Of a DNA stretch of 55,429 nucleotides, positions 42,914 through 50,927 are shown in pieces. Numbering within the stretch: the stretch's first letter is position 1; each line of letters starts with the position of its first letter. The stretch lies in the NCBI GenBank assembly GCA_026386845.1, contig JAPLMW010000036.1, positions 1-55,429 of the forward strand, given 5' to 3'. This DNA is from Phycisphaerae bacterium. Lineage in GTDB: Bacteria > Planctomycetota > Phycisphaerae > Sedimentisphaerales > UBA12454. Below the pieces are notes generated by a model, which saw only the letters and a list, made by a program, of their open reading frames with translations, did not search any database and was not told the origin of the DNA. The translations under genes were made by a program, and so were the position numbers.

Positions 42914-43495
42914 ATGCTTTTACTAACAGGCGAATACGAAGGCACCGTCGATGAGAAAGGCAGAGTTTTCATCTCTAATAAACTCCGCAGCCAGATAGAT
43001 TGCGACGAGCACGGCAGTAATTTCTATCTGACAATCGGCCCCAACGGAGTATTAAGTCTTTATCCCGAAAAATATTTCAGACAGTTCGCCCTTGCCGAGT
43101 CGCCAGGGACGGCGGCCCCCGATGAGGCAGTAGTCTTTGAGCGAATGAGCTTCGCATTGGCCAGCAAGGTAGAGAGACTGGGACAAATATGTTTCAGACA
43201 ATTTCCGGCAGTTCCAGCAACAGACTATGCAGGCAAGACAGGCTATTCTGCAAAAACAAAGCAAAGAACTTTAAGGAGAAGGTTTATGTACAGAACGGAA
43301 ATGGACCACTGTCAAGCAGTTCTCGACAGCCTGACAGGTGACAGAGCCACCGACGAGCAGACATTCACTTCGATAAATATCCTTGCGGAAAGGCTCGGAA
43401 ACGTCCGTAAACAGCACCGCGCACTTATCGACGTTGAGTTCTCGCCTTTTGTGCAGGAGCTTGTCGAGCAGGAAATGAAACTTGCCGTCAGTTAA
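42914..43495 (+). CDS. mraZ: MraZ with broken second domain, open frame running into the next small gene
   Basis: MraZ is the SpoVT-AbrB-type regulator heading the dcw cluster. The first domain is intact: 'LLTGEYEGTVDEKGRVFISNKLR'. The second would start at 'FALASKVE', but instead of the usual DkqGR core the frame goes on as 'RLGQICFRQF', which is not MraZ-like. In the +1 frame the bases right after this point encode 'RDWDKYVSDNF', like an MraZ tail, ending at 43274. So about 35 codons seem deleted with a frame change. The 193-residue reading frame then runs through the next small gene. Either a true lesion or a sequence error. Confidence 0.7.
   Translation: MLLLTGEYEGTVDEKGRVFISNKLRSQIDCDEHGSNFYLTIGPNGVLSLYPEKYFRQFALAESPGTAAPDEAVVFERMSFALASKVERLGQICFRQFPAVPATDYAGKTGYSAKTKQRTLRRRFMYRTEMDHCQAVLDSLTGDRATDEQTFTSINILAERLGNVRKQHRALIDVEFSPFVQELVEQEMKLAVS
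43286..43495 (+). CDS. Small hypothetical protein between mraZ and rsmH, 69 aa
   Basis: In the same frame as the mraZ read-through, but with its own strong ribosome site (AAGGAG ten bases before the ATG at 43286). The product starts 'MYRTEMDHCQAVLDSLTGDR' and is helical and acidic throughout, without a membrane segment. In an intact mraZ it would be a separate gene starting 11 bases after the mraZ stop. I know no family for it. Position suggests a role with cell division, but this is only context. Confidence 0.6.
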   Translation: MYRTEMDHCQAVLDSLTGDRATDEQTFTSINILAERLGNVRKQHRALIDVEFSPFVQELVEQEMKLAVS

Positions 43496-43536
43496 CCGGC
43501 ATAATTCTAAACTGGCAGTATGACAGGTGTTTAAAA

Positions 43537-44445
43537 GTGAATAATACGCCGGCAGTTTCAGAACATATACCTGTACTCGCAGAATTCACTGCCGGAATAA
43601 ACCTCAAAGAAGATGCCGTTGTTGTCGATGCCACAATAGGCTTCGGCGGACACAGCAAAATCTTCGCAAAATCTCTCGGCAAAGACGGAATTCTTGTCGG
43701 GCTTGATATCGACAGCAATTGTCTGAAAATTGCCGGAGAAAATTTGGCACCCCTGCCCTGCAGGATACTGCTTGTGCGGGAAAATTTTGCGAACATTACG
43801 GACGCCCTGCGACAAAACGGGATTGAAAAGGCTGATTTGATTTTCGCAGACCTGGGCGTTTGTTCCGCTCAGCTGGCGGATACAAATAAAGGCCTGAGCT
43901 TTAACGAAGATATGAAGCTTGATATGCGGCTGGATGACAGACTTGAGCTTTCAGCCGCTGATATTGTCAACAGCACGGACGAAAAGGGATTGGCGGACTT
44001 GATATACAATTTTGGACAGGAACGGGCGTCAAGGAAGATAGCCCGTTCCATCGTTTTTTACAGACAGAAGAAAAGAATAGACTCAACTGCAGAACTCGTT
44101 AATATTATATGCCATAGTCTTAAATGCAGTCCGAAGTCGCGAAAGAGCAGGATTCACCCGGCCACGAAAACTTTTCAGGCGTTGAGAATAGCCGTGAACA
44201 GCGAGCTTGAAAATCTTAAGAAATTTCTTTCGGCCGCACCGAACCTGCTGAACAAAAACGGCAAAATAGCAGTTATCAGTTTTCATAGTCTTGAAGACAG
44301 AATCGTAAAAATGAATTTCAGGGAAAATAAGGCTGCAGGCATTTATGAAATAGCCACAAAGAAACCTGTAACCGCTTCGGAGGCTGAACAGCATGAAAAT
44401 CCGCGCTGCCGAAGCGCGAAATTAAGAATGGCTGTTAAACTTTAA
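43537..44445 (+). CDS. rsmH: 16S rRNA (cytosine1402-N4)-methyltransferase RsmH
   Basis: RsmH (MraW) methylates C1402 of 16S rRNA using SAM. Motifs: 'HIPVLAEFTAGINL' at the start, the SAM loop 'VVDATIGFGGHSKIFAKSL', 'ADLIFADLGVCSAQL' near 100, 'HPATKTFQALRIAVNSELENLKKFL' near 205 and 'SFHSLEDRIVKMNFRE' near 245. Length is 302 residues, normal. The GTG at 43537 is used; no earlier ATG fits. It stands in its usual place after mraZ. Confidence 0.96.
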   Translation: MNNTPAVSEHIPVLAEFTAGINLKEDAVVVDATIGFGGHSKIFAKSLGKDGILVGLDIDSNCLKIAGENLAPLPCRILLVRENFANITDALRQNGIEKADLIFADLGVCSAQLADTNKGLSFNEDMKLDMRLDDRLELSAADIVNSTDEKGLADLIYNFGQERASRKIARSIVFYRQKKRIDSTAELVNIICHSLKCSPKSRKSRIHPATKTFQALRIAVNSELENLKKFLSAAPNLLNKNGKIAVISFHSLEDRIVKMNFRENKAAGIYEIATKKPVTASEAEQHENPRCRSAKLRMAVKL

Positions 44446-44467
44446 AAATGAAAATGGAGTTCCGTCA

Positions 44468-45316
44468 ATGACAACCGATGCAAAAATTGGATTGATTTTA
44501 GCACTTGTTTTTATTGTAGCCATAACATTCGTTATTAATGGTCTCCCCGCTTTTCTAAGCAAGAACAACAAAGAACCCGATACCGCAAGCTACATAAGCC
44601 ATTACAAGGAGCAGCAGCCGGCACTTGTAGGCGCCAGCAGAAACATCGCCACTGTCCTGAGCCGCAAACCTGATATGCCCGTGATAACAGAAACTCCGAA
44701 AATCGACCTGAACAGTCCCGCGGAAACCCGCTACCAGGCCCTTATGCCCGCGGCCCAGGAGGCGGTAAAAACAACAGAGACGGTTGATACTAACACTATG
44801 CAGAAAGAGCCTGTTGCGATAAAACCCGCTGAAAAAACCGCAGACCGGCAGGAAGCAGGCATAACTTATGTTGTCGGTCCGGGAGACAATCTGGCGGAAA
44901 TCGCACAAAAAATGTATGGGCCTGAAATCGGCAAAAAACCCGCTTCCATCCAAAAAATCTTTAATGCAAACAAAGACAAACTTTCATCCATAAATGCTAT
45001 TCAGGTCGGACAGAAATTGGTTATACCGCCGCTTGAAGACAAGACGAATACACTCCTAAAGACAGGCCTTTTTGAAAAGGTTTCTGAAAAGGTTTCAAAA
45101 ATTACATCTCCTCAAACCGCCAAAGCCTCCAATCAATCATCCAAAGAACAGTATAGAGAATACGTTGTGAAGGAATCCGACAGTCTATGGCAGATAGCCC
45201 AGGCACAATTGGGCAACGGCAACAGATTCTCTGAAATTATTCAGTTAAATCAATCCGTACTTACCGACCCGGAGAAACTCGAGGTCGGTATGAAATTAAA
45301 ACTTCCGGCACGTTGA
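44468..45316 (+). CDS. Membrane-anchored protein with two LysM domains
   Basis: A 282-residue protein with an N-terminal membrane helix (about 6-26), a proline-rich linker and two LysM domains: near 138-192 ('YVVGPGDNLAEIAQKMYG' to 'VGQKLVIP') and 232-280 ('YVVKESDSLWQIAQAQLG' to 'GMKLKLP'). LysM binds N-acetylglucosamine in peptidoglycan, so the protein should bridge membrane and wall. GGAG stands eight bases before the ATG. It is inserted between rsmH and the ftsL-like gene, a place usually empty in other bacteria, which hints at a division role. Confidence 0.85.
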   Translation: MTTDAKIGLILALVFIVAITFVINGLPAFLSKNNKEPDTASYISHYKEQQPALVGASRNIATVLSRKPDMPVITETPKIDLNSPAETRYQALMPAAQEAVKTTETVDTNTMQKEPVAIKPAEKTADRQEAGITYVVGPGDNLAEIAQKMYGPEIGKKPASIQKIFNANKDKLSSINAIQVGQKLVIPPLEDKTNTLLKTGLFEKVSEKVSKITSPQTAKASNQSSKEQYREYVVKESDSLWQIAQAQLGNGNRFSEIIQLNQSVLTDPEKLEVGMKLKLPAR

Positions 45317-45320
45317 CAGC

Positions 45321-45551
45321 GTGAGTATTTTTCGTTACATTTTCGTAGTTCTTGTCCTGTGTTTTGTTTGTTCAGCGGTGATTTATCTGCGCAGAGAACA
45401 GAACATCGCTTTCTACAAATTCCGCACCTGTCAGGCAATACAGACAAGACTCAAACAGCAGCTCTGGCAGCAGCAGCTGCAGCTTGAATCTCTCATCAAT
45501 CCCGCTTCTGTTTCCGAAGCACTCAAAAATAAAAACAAAACAACAGACTAA
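45321..45551 (+). CDS. ftsL: FtsL-like division protein
   Basis: A 76-residue bitopic protein with a short N-terminus, a membrane helix at about 4-23 ('FRYIFVVLVLCFVCSAVIYL') and a coiled coil of Lys/Gln/Leu ('CQAIQTRLKQQLWQQQLQLE'). Size, topology and place between rsmH and ftsI match FtsL, the scaffold that activates FtsWI in the divisome. FtsL is poorly conserved in sequence, so the call rests on these features. The start is a GTG five bases after the LysM gene's stop. Confidence 0.7.
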   Translation: MSIFRYIFVVLVLCFVCSAVIYLRREQNIAFYKFRTCQAIQTRLKQQLWQQQLQLESLINPASVSEALKNKNKTTD

Positions 45552-45554
45552 TAT

Positions 45555-47264
45555 ATGCGAAATAAATTTGCGTTAGCGATATTATTTCTCGTCACGGCAG
45601 GTTTGGCGGCGGTCGGGGTCCGCTGCTTTTACCTTCAATATTTCGAGGCCGGTTATTATGATGGAATCTCAGTAAAAGCCCAGAAGTCCAATTTTCTTGA
45701 AAGACCCCGCAGAGGCGCGATACTCGACCGCCGGGGCAGAATCCTTGCTGCAAGTTATAAGGTCGATACCTTATTCGCCGAGCCGCGAGCAATCACAGAC
45801 ATTAAAAAAACAGCACAAGAGCTGTCAACTGTCATCGGCATCGGCCCTATTGAAATTTCCAAACTAATACTCACCGGCCGCAATCAGGGATATATCCCCA
45901 TAATCACCGACGCAAAACTTACCGACGAGCAGAGAAAGCAGATACTCAAAATAGACGGCATCGGCATCGAAAGCGGATGGAAAAGATATTACCCTCTCGG
46001 CTCCGCAGCCGCTCACGCGATAGGTTTTGTCGGCACAGACCAGGAGGGACTTGCGGGACTGGAATTAAAATACAATAAGGAGATTAGCGGCTCTTGTGGC
46101 CGGAGTATTTTTTTTTCCGATGCCGCAAGAAGACCAGTTCGGCTGGGCCGATTCGAATCCTTCGCAGAGGATGGTTCAGATATAATAACGACAATAGACG
46201 CAACAATTCAGGAATTCACGCATTCCGCCCTTCTGAAACAGTTTAAAGCCTTTCAGGCTGAATCCGCAGTTGCTCTTGTTATGGACCCGTGCAACGGCGA
46301 GATCCTTTCAATGGTTTCTCTGCCTGATTTTGACCCGATAAATTTAAAAGACGCGGACGCGAAAAGTCTCGGCAATCATATACTCAGCGATCCTTATGAG
46401 CCGGGCAGTATTTTTAAGCCGATGGTCGCCGCCTGGGCACTTGAAACAGGCTCAATCAATCCGAATGACTCTATCTTCTGCGAAAACGGTCATTACAGCG
46501 GCAAGGGTTTCGGCACAATCGGCGAATATCGCGAAGGAGGTTATGGAACTCTTACCATCAGCGAAATCCTTTCACATTCGAGCAATATCGGAATGGCAAA
46601 AATCGGTCAGAGAATGGGAGCTGCGAAACTTTACGAAGGCGTAAAACTTTTCGGCTTCGGCAGAAAAACAGGCATTGACCTGCTCGGCGAAGAGCCGGGC
46701 CTGGTGCGGGACCTCAAGAAATGGAACGGCTACAGCGTTGCGAGAGTGCCGTTTGGTCATGAAGTGTCGGTAACCTCGATGCAAATGGCCTGTGCTTATT
46801 GCACTATCGCCAACGGCGGCAGAGTAATAAAACCTCATCTCGTAAAAGCTGTAGTTTACAACGGAGGCAAAAAGGTTGAAATAACAGAACCTGCGCAGAC
46901 CAGCAGTTTTGTTATCAGCAATAAAACGGCACAATGGCTGGTTTCAAAGGCAATGGTTGAGGTCGTCAAAAACGGCACAGGCAAAAGTGCAGCGCTGGAA
47001 AACTGGCAGGTCTGGGGCAAAACCGGAACTGCCAACATCGTAAATCCCAACGGCACTTACGATGAGGAAAATTATGTCGCATCGTTTATCGGCGGCGCTC
47101 CGGTGGACAACCCGGCAGTTGTCGTTACGGTCTCCATCAGAAAACCAAATAAACATCTCGGCAAAGGCTACGCAGGCGGAGCCGTCGCAGCACCTGTCGC
47201 AGCAGAAATTCTGGATAAAACTTTAACATACCTGAAAGTTGAAAAATTGAAGAAGGAAGAATGA
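45555..47264 (+). CDS. ftsI: Division transpeptidase FtsI (class B PBP)
   Basis: A 569-residue class B penicillin-binding protein that crosslinks septal peptidoglycan with FtsW. An N-terminal membrane anchor at about 5-26 is followed by the pedestal domain ('RPRRGAILDRRGRILAAS'). The transpeptidase domain has SxxK in 'EPGSIFKPMVAAW' near 280, SxN in 'SHSSNIGM' near 337 and KTG in 'WGKTGTAN' near 490. It starts three bases after the ftsL-like stop. murE, murF and mraY, the usual followers, are missing; mrdA faces it. A heptamer array overlaps its 3' end. Confidence 0.95.
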   Translation: MRNKFALAILFLVTAGLAAVGVRCFYLQYFEAGYYDGISVKAQKSNFLERPRRGAILDRRGRILAASYKVDTLFAEPRAITDIKKTAQELSTVIGIGPIEISKLILTGRNQGYIPIITDAKLTDEQRKQILKIDGIGIESGWKRYYPLGSAAAHAIGFVGTDQEGLAGLELKYNKEISGSCGRSIFFSDAARRPVRLGRFESFAEDGSDIITTIDATIQEFTHSALLKQFKAFQAESAVALVMDPCNGEILSMVSLPDFDPINLKDADAKSLGNHILSDPYEPGSIFKPMVAAWALETGSINPNDSIFCENGHYSGKGFGTIGEYREGGYGTLTISEILSHSSNIGMAKIGQRMGAAKLYEGVKLFGFGRKTGIDLLGEEPGLVRDLKKWNGYSVARVPFGHEVSVTSMQMACAYCTIANGGRVIKPHLVKAVVYNGGKKVEITEPAQTSSFVISNKTAQWLVSKAMVEVVKNGTGKSAALENWQVWGKTGTANIVNPNGTYDEENYVASFIGGAPVDNPAVVVTVSIRKPNKHLGKGYAGGAVAAPVAAEILDKTLTYLKVEKLKKEE

Positions 47265-47314
47265 CGATTGAAGATTGAAAAATGAAGATTGAAAATTGTT
47301 ATCGGTTATCAGTT
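47259..47314. repeat. Tandem heptamer array between ftsI and mrdA
   Basis: Eight units in register, such as GATTGAA (three copies), AAATGAA, AATTGTT, ATCGGTT and ATCAGTT, fill the whole space between the two convergent genes. The ftsI stop codon lies at the array's left edge. Confidence 0.75.
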
Positions 47315-47318
47315 CCTT

Positions 47319-49319
47319 TTATTTAAGGTATCCTAATTCTATACAGAAACTAAGCAAGTCTCTCGCAATGGGGCCTGCGTCACTTGCGCCGTGCTGGCCG
47401 CCTTCGATAAGCACCGCAAAAGCCACCGACTTACCGAGACTGTCTTTCGCAAAACCCGCGAACCAGGCATCATAAGGTTTTTCAGTCGAGCCGGTCTTGC
47501 CGAAAACTTTTATGCCCTTTTCCTCAAAGCCGCTGTCGGCAAACTGCTTGAACGCGGTGCCGCCCTGTTCGCTGACAACAGCGTGCGTCCCATCATAAAT
47601 TATTGAAAGAATATTTTCATTAAGGCCGAGGTTGTAACCTGCATCTGCCGGCTGAGAGGCTACAATCCTTGCCTTTTTAAAAACCCCTTCTCTTGCAAGG
47701 GTCGCAAATACATTTGCAACCTGCAGAACTGTCGTGCGGAAATTACCGTGGCCTATTCCGAAGAATCTTCTCTCGGCAGGGTCAATACCGGGCAATTGGT
47801 CAAAAGGTAAATCGTTCCCCTGCGGCACACTGCTCGATATAATTCCCGAAACCTGTCTGAAATTTTGCAGCGTATTTTTGCCGAAGCCAAAGCTGAACAG
47901 CCATTTTTGAAGACTTTCAGGCGAAATCCTGTCTGCAAGCTGCGAAAAATAAATATTGCAGCTTCCCCTTAAGGCGTTTCTTGCCTTGTTTCCGCCTTCG
48001 TTAGCCCACTGCTCATCGTGGCCGTAGCCGAGAGTTTTTAAAATCCAGCAGTTCGGCCAGCCCGCCGGCGAGGGATGGGAAGGACAGGAAATTATCTGGT
48101 CGCCGGTGATTTTATCTCCCGCAAGAGCTGCCGCAAGAATCACAGGCTTTACAGTTGAGCCGGGCGGATAAAATTCTTCGATAGCACGATTGACGACAGG
48201 CTTATTTCCATCAGCAAGAAGTTTTGAATAGTCCCATCTTGCCTTGTTCAGGTCAAAATCGGGCAGTGACACAAGAGCAAGTATATCAGTCGAATTTACA
48301 TCAATAACCACTACCGCCGCGGGATGGCCGAAGCAGGGATTGAGATTCCTGTTTTTAAGAATATTTTCAATTTTCCGCTGCAGCTCAATATCAATAGTCA
48401 ATTTTACATCGCCGCCGAAACGTGTTTCCGTTTTGCTTAAAATTTCTTTGTTAGTGTCATAAACAACTTTGCCTCTGCTGCCCCTGAGATACGGCTCAAA
48501 GACATATTCAACTCCGCAAAAGCCGATTGTCTCGCCATACATATACCTTCCGGATTCGTCCCTCAAATTCTGATTGTCCGCCGGTGCGGCCAGCCTGACC
48601 CATCCGATAAGCTGCGATGCCGAGCTCTTAAACGGATAATATCTCTGTGCCCTGGGCTGTATCTGGACGCCGCTGGTATCGAGAAATTTAAGCTGAGCGG
48701 CAAGGACTTCGTCATCGTTTTCGAGCTTGAACAATTCCTGAGACTGGTGCATTTCCGCCACGTCAATTTCCGCCGCAAGCAGAAGTCTTTCATCGGCATC
48801 AGGCACCGCCGTCTCGAATTCCTTATCAGGGTATTTTCGTTTCCAGGCAAGATAATACCGCAGCTGCCATATCGGCTCGTTTATCTGCCGGTTTATTTGC
48901 TCTTTAACCTGTTCAAAGGTGAGATTTTCAAATTGCGCGCACCTGTAAATAATCTCGCTGAGCGTATTAAAATCTTCGATAAATTTTTTACGTATTTTCT
49001 CGCCGGCATTTTCCGCATCCGGGCCGTCAAGAGCCCGCAGCAGCTGCGCCTGCCAGAATCTTTCGTCGGCCAGTCGGGCAAAGTTATAATCTATGCACAG
49101 GGCAAATTTCGCCTCGTCAGCCGCAAGGATTTTGCCGTTTCTGTCGAGGATTTTGCCCCGAAGAGCCGGAAGCTCTTTGCTTTTTGACGCGTAAATTTTC
49201 TCAAGCTGGCTTTGCCAGGCAGAACGTGGATTGAGCTGAATATATGCAAGCCGGACGACACAGGCCGCCGCAAACAAAAAACAGAGAAACGCGAATATTT
49301 TCAGCCGCCTGTCGTACAT
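47319..49319 (-). CDS. mrdA: Elongation transpeptidase PBP2 (MrdA)
   Basis: A 666-residue class B PBP of the elongasome, crosslinking side-wall peptidoglycan with RodA. A membrane anchor at about 7-25, the pedestal ('LPALRGKILDRNGKILAAD') and a long insertion before 'YPFKSSASQLIGWV' precede the transpeptidase domain: SxxK in 'YPPGSTVKPVILAA' near 390, SxN in 'GSCNIYFSQLAD' near 455 and KTG in 'VFGKTGSTEKPYDAWFAGF' near 610. It ends the mreB-mreC-mreD-mrdA row; no rodA follows. Its ATG is covered by an inverted-repeat arm. Confidence 0.92.
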   Translation of the reverse strand: MYDRRLKIFAFLCFLFAAACVVRLAYIQLNPRSAWQSQLEKIYASKSKELPALRGKILDRNGKILAADEAKFALCIDYNFARLADERFWQAQLLRALDGPDAENAGEKIRKKFIEDFNTLSEIIYRCAQFENLTFEQVKEQINRQINEPIWQLRYYLAWKRKYPDKEFETAVPDADERLLLAAEIDVAEMHQSQELFKLENDDEVLAAQLKFLDTSGVQIQPRAQRYYPFKSSASQLIGWVRLAAPADNQNLRDESGRYMYGETIGFCGVEYVFEPYLRGSRGKVVYDTNKEILSKTETRFGGDVKLTIDIELQRKIENILKNRNLNPCFGHPAAVVVIDVNSTDILALVSLPDFDLNKARWDYSKLLADGNKPVVNRAIEEFYPPGSTVKPVILAAALAGDKITGDQIISCPSHPSPAGWPNCWILKTLGYGHDEQWANEGGNKARNALRGSCNIYFSQLADRISPESLQKWLFSFGFGKNTLQNFRQVSGIISSSVPQGNDLPFDQLPGIDPAERRFFGIGHGNFRTTVLQVANVFATLAREGVFKKARIVASQPADAGYNLGLNENILSIIYDGTHAVVSEQGGTAFKQFADSGFEEKGIKVFGKTGSTEKPYDAWFAGFAKDSLGKSVAFAVLIEGGQHGASDAGPIARDLLSFCIELGYLK

Positions 49320-49424
49320 CCCGTTAGAAATCCTTTTTTCACACCGTTAGAAATTTTTTTCATACCGTTAGAAACCAGGTTTCTAATGAGATTCATTATA
49401 ACCTTTTATGATTTCTAACGGGAT
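49318..49424 (-). repeat. Inverted-arm leader element at the mrdA start
   Basis: Arms 49318-49332 and 49410-49424 pair perfectly over 15 bases (ATCCCGTTAGAAATC), with a 77-base loop. Two further ACCGTTAGAAA copies lie in the loop (near 49344 and 49364), the second forming a tight hairpin with GTTTCTAA. The arm beside mrdA covers the first two bases of the ATG. The mreD stop lies six bases beyond the other arm. Confidence 0.85.
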
Positions 49425-49429
49425 ACATC

Positions 49430-49954
49430 TTAGACTCTGCCGTCAGTTTTTAAACCGAACCGATGGGCCCCTACGCCAAGCCATTTGCCGATTTTTGTTA
49501 CCGGCCATTTTACCAGAAACCACAGAATGGCCGAATAAGCGGCAACCGCAGTGATTTCAAACAGTCCTGTCTTTGTCATTTGGGGGGCTTTTATCTGCGT
49601 AAGAACCAAGGCGATTATCGCCACTGCAATTCCAGTTATAAAAACAGCCGCCGCCTGCTGGCGTGTGGTTTTGAGCAGGATTAATTTCCTGATATGAGCT
49701 ATCGCCGTGCCGATAATCCCGTAGCTTATAAAGTGCGGTCCTAAAACCATCCCTGTCATATCCGCCGCGAAACCGAGTGCAAATGAAATTATAACCGCAT
49801 CGTAAACATCACAGTAAACGGCAAAATAAACAAGCAGAATCAAAAGAACATCCGGCTTGATTCGCAAATTCGTCAGCGACAGAACATTCATCGCCGCGCT
49901 TACCTGCAGCACGGCAACGAGTATTACCACAAATGTAAATCGCCACCATTTCAT
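49430..49954 (-). CDS. mreD: Rod-shape protein MreD
   Basis: A 174-residue membrane protein with about five hydrophobic segments, the size and topology of MreD, which links MreC and PBP2 in the elongasome. Family-like positions include 'NLRIKPDVLLILLVYFAVYCD' near 30 and 'ALGFAADMTGMVLGPHFISYGIIG' near 60. MreD is weakly conserved, so place between mreC and mrdA is an important part of the call. The ATG at 49954 overlaps the arm of the inverted-arm element (GAAGGTGCGGGATG). Confidence 0.85.
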   Translation of the reverse strand: MKWWRFTFVVILVAVLQVSAAMNVLSLTNLRIKPDVLLILLVYFAVYCDVYDAVIISFALGFAADMTGMVLGPHFISYGIIGTAIAHIRKLILLKTTRQQAAAVFITGIAVAIIALVLTQIKAPQMTKTGLFEITAVAAYSAILWFLVKWPVTKIGKWLGVGAHRFGLKTDGRV

Positions 49955-50063
49955 CCCGCACCTTCTTTACATTCTTTTGATATATGTTTCATATTATTGC
50001 ATCTCCAACCGGTTACTCTTCCAACCCTTCAAATTATTATTTGAATATCTGAAGGTGCGGGAT
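49953..50063 (-). repeat. Inverted-arm leader element between mreC and mreD
   Basis: Arms 49953-49965 and 50051-50063 pair perfectly over 13 bases (ATCCCGCACCTTC), with an 85-base loop. The arm beside mreD covers the first two bases of its ATG. The same arm sequence stands between ftsW and murG at 7580-7654, more than 42 kb away, although the loops differ. Confidence 0.85.
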
Positions 50064-50071
50064 TCATTTTA

Positions 50072-50878
50072 TCATTTCAGTTCTTGTTTAATAACAATTA
50101 CCGCTACATCCGTTATATCATCAAATTCATAAGCCGGTTTGACGGTTATATCCCACAGCAGAGGCCTGGTCTCATCGACGACGCATTTGGATATTTTGCC
50201 GATAATCCGCGGCGAAAGCAGAAAGCCCGTTTTCGGCGCGGCATATACATAGTAACCATCTTTTATTTTATATTTTTTCGGCACGTTCAGGATTTTCGCA
50301 CGATTTTTGTCGTCACCCTGTATCGTGCCGTTGAAATAAGAATTCACATCCGGCGCGGATATCTTGACGTGGAGTTTGCAGGCCGAACTCGTAATCAGTT
50401 TAACGCTCGATATATCCGCCGAGGCCTGTTCGATACAGCCAATAACGGCATTGTCGCCGAGAACGTATTGTCCTTTTACAAGGCCGTCGGCAGAACCGCG
50501 ATTTATGATGAACTCGTTTTGTCTGCGATTGACAATTTTTGCCAGCACAAGCCCCGCGGCGGGGTCGGGTTCGGTCATCCTGACCCGGCTGAGCTGCTCG
50601 ATTTGCTTTTCCTGTTCAGAAACTTTCTCCTGAAGATTCTCGTAAGCAGCCTGCAGTTTGTTATATTCCTGTCGAGACACAGAGAAAAGCGGGTCGTTTT
50701 GAGAATTCTGCTGATAAGCCGCTGAGGAGCCGATGTTCAGGAAAAAGCCGAAAATATCGATAAATGCAAAATTCAGTTTTGAGGTTATATCCTGCGGGAT
50801 AAGCAGCAGAATAAAACCCATTAAAACCAGGCCGACTAAAAGTGTAAGTTTCGACGGTTTGAATCTCGATCGTGCCAT
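50072..50878 (-). CDS. mreC: Rod-shape protein MreC
   Basis: A 268-residue bitopic protein: a membrane helix at about 10-30 ('TLLVGLVLMGFILLLIPQ'), a coiled coil around 72-100 ('YNKLQAAYENLQEKVSEQEKQIEQL') and two beta-barrels of the MreC type ('AKIVNRRQNEFIINRGSADGLVKGQYV', 'VIGCIEQASADISSVKLIT'). MreC scaffolds the elongasome in the periplasm and activates PBP2. It follows mreB by 49 bases. The stop is eight bases from an inverted-arm element that separates it from mreD. Confidence 0.92.
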   Translation of the reverse strand: MARSRFKPSKLTLLVGLVLMGFILLLIPQDITSKLNFAFIDIFGFFLNIGSSAAYQQNSQNDPLFSVSRQEYNKLQAAYENLQEKVSEQEKQIEQLSRVRMTEPDPAAGLVLAKIVNRRQNEFIINRGSADGLVKGQYVLGDNAVIGCIEQASADISSVKLITSSACKLHVKISAPDVNSYFNGTIQGDDKNRAKILNVPKKYKIKDGYYVYAAPKTGFLLSPRIIGKISKCVVDETRPLLWDITVKPAYEFDDITDVAVIVIKQELK

Positions 50879-50927
50879 TTAATCTCTCAAACCGGTGTGC
50901 CCGCTGCAGGCGGATTAATTTGAGCTC

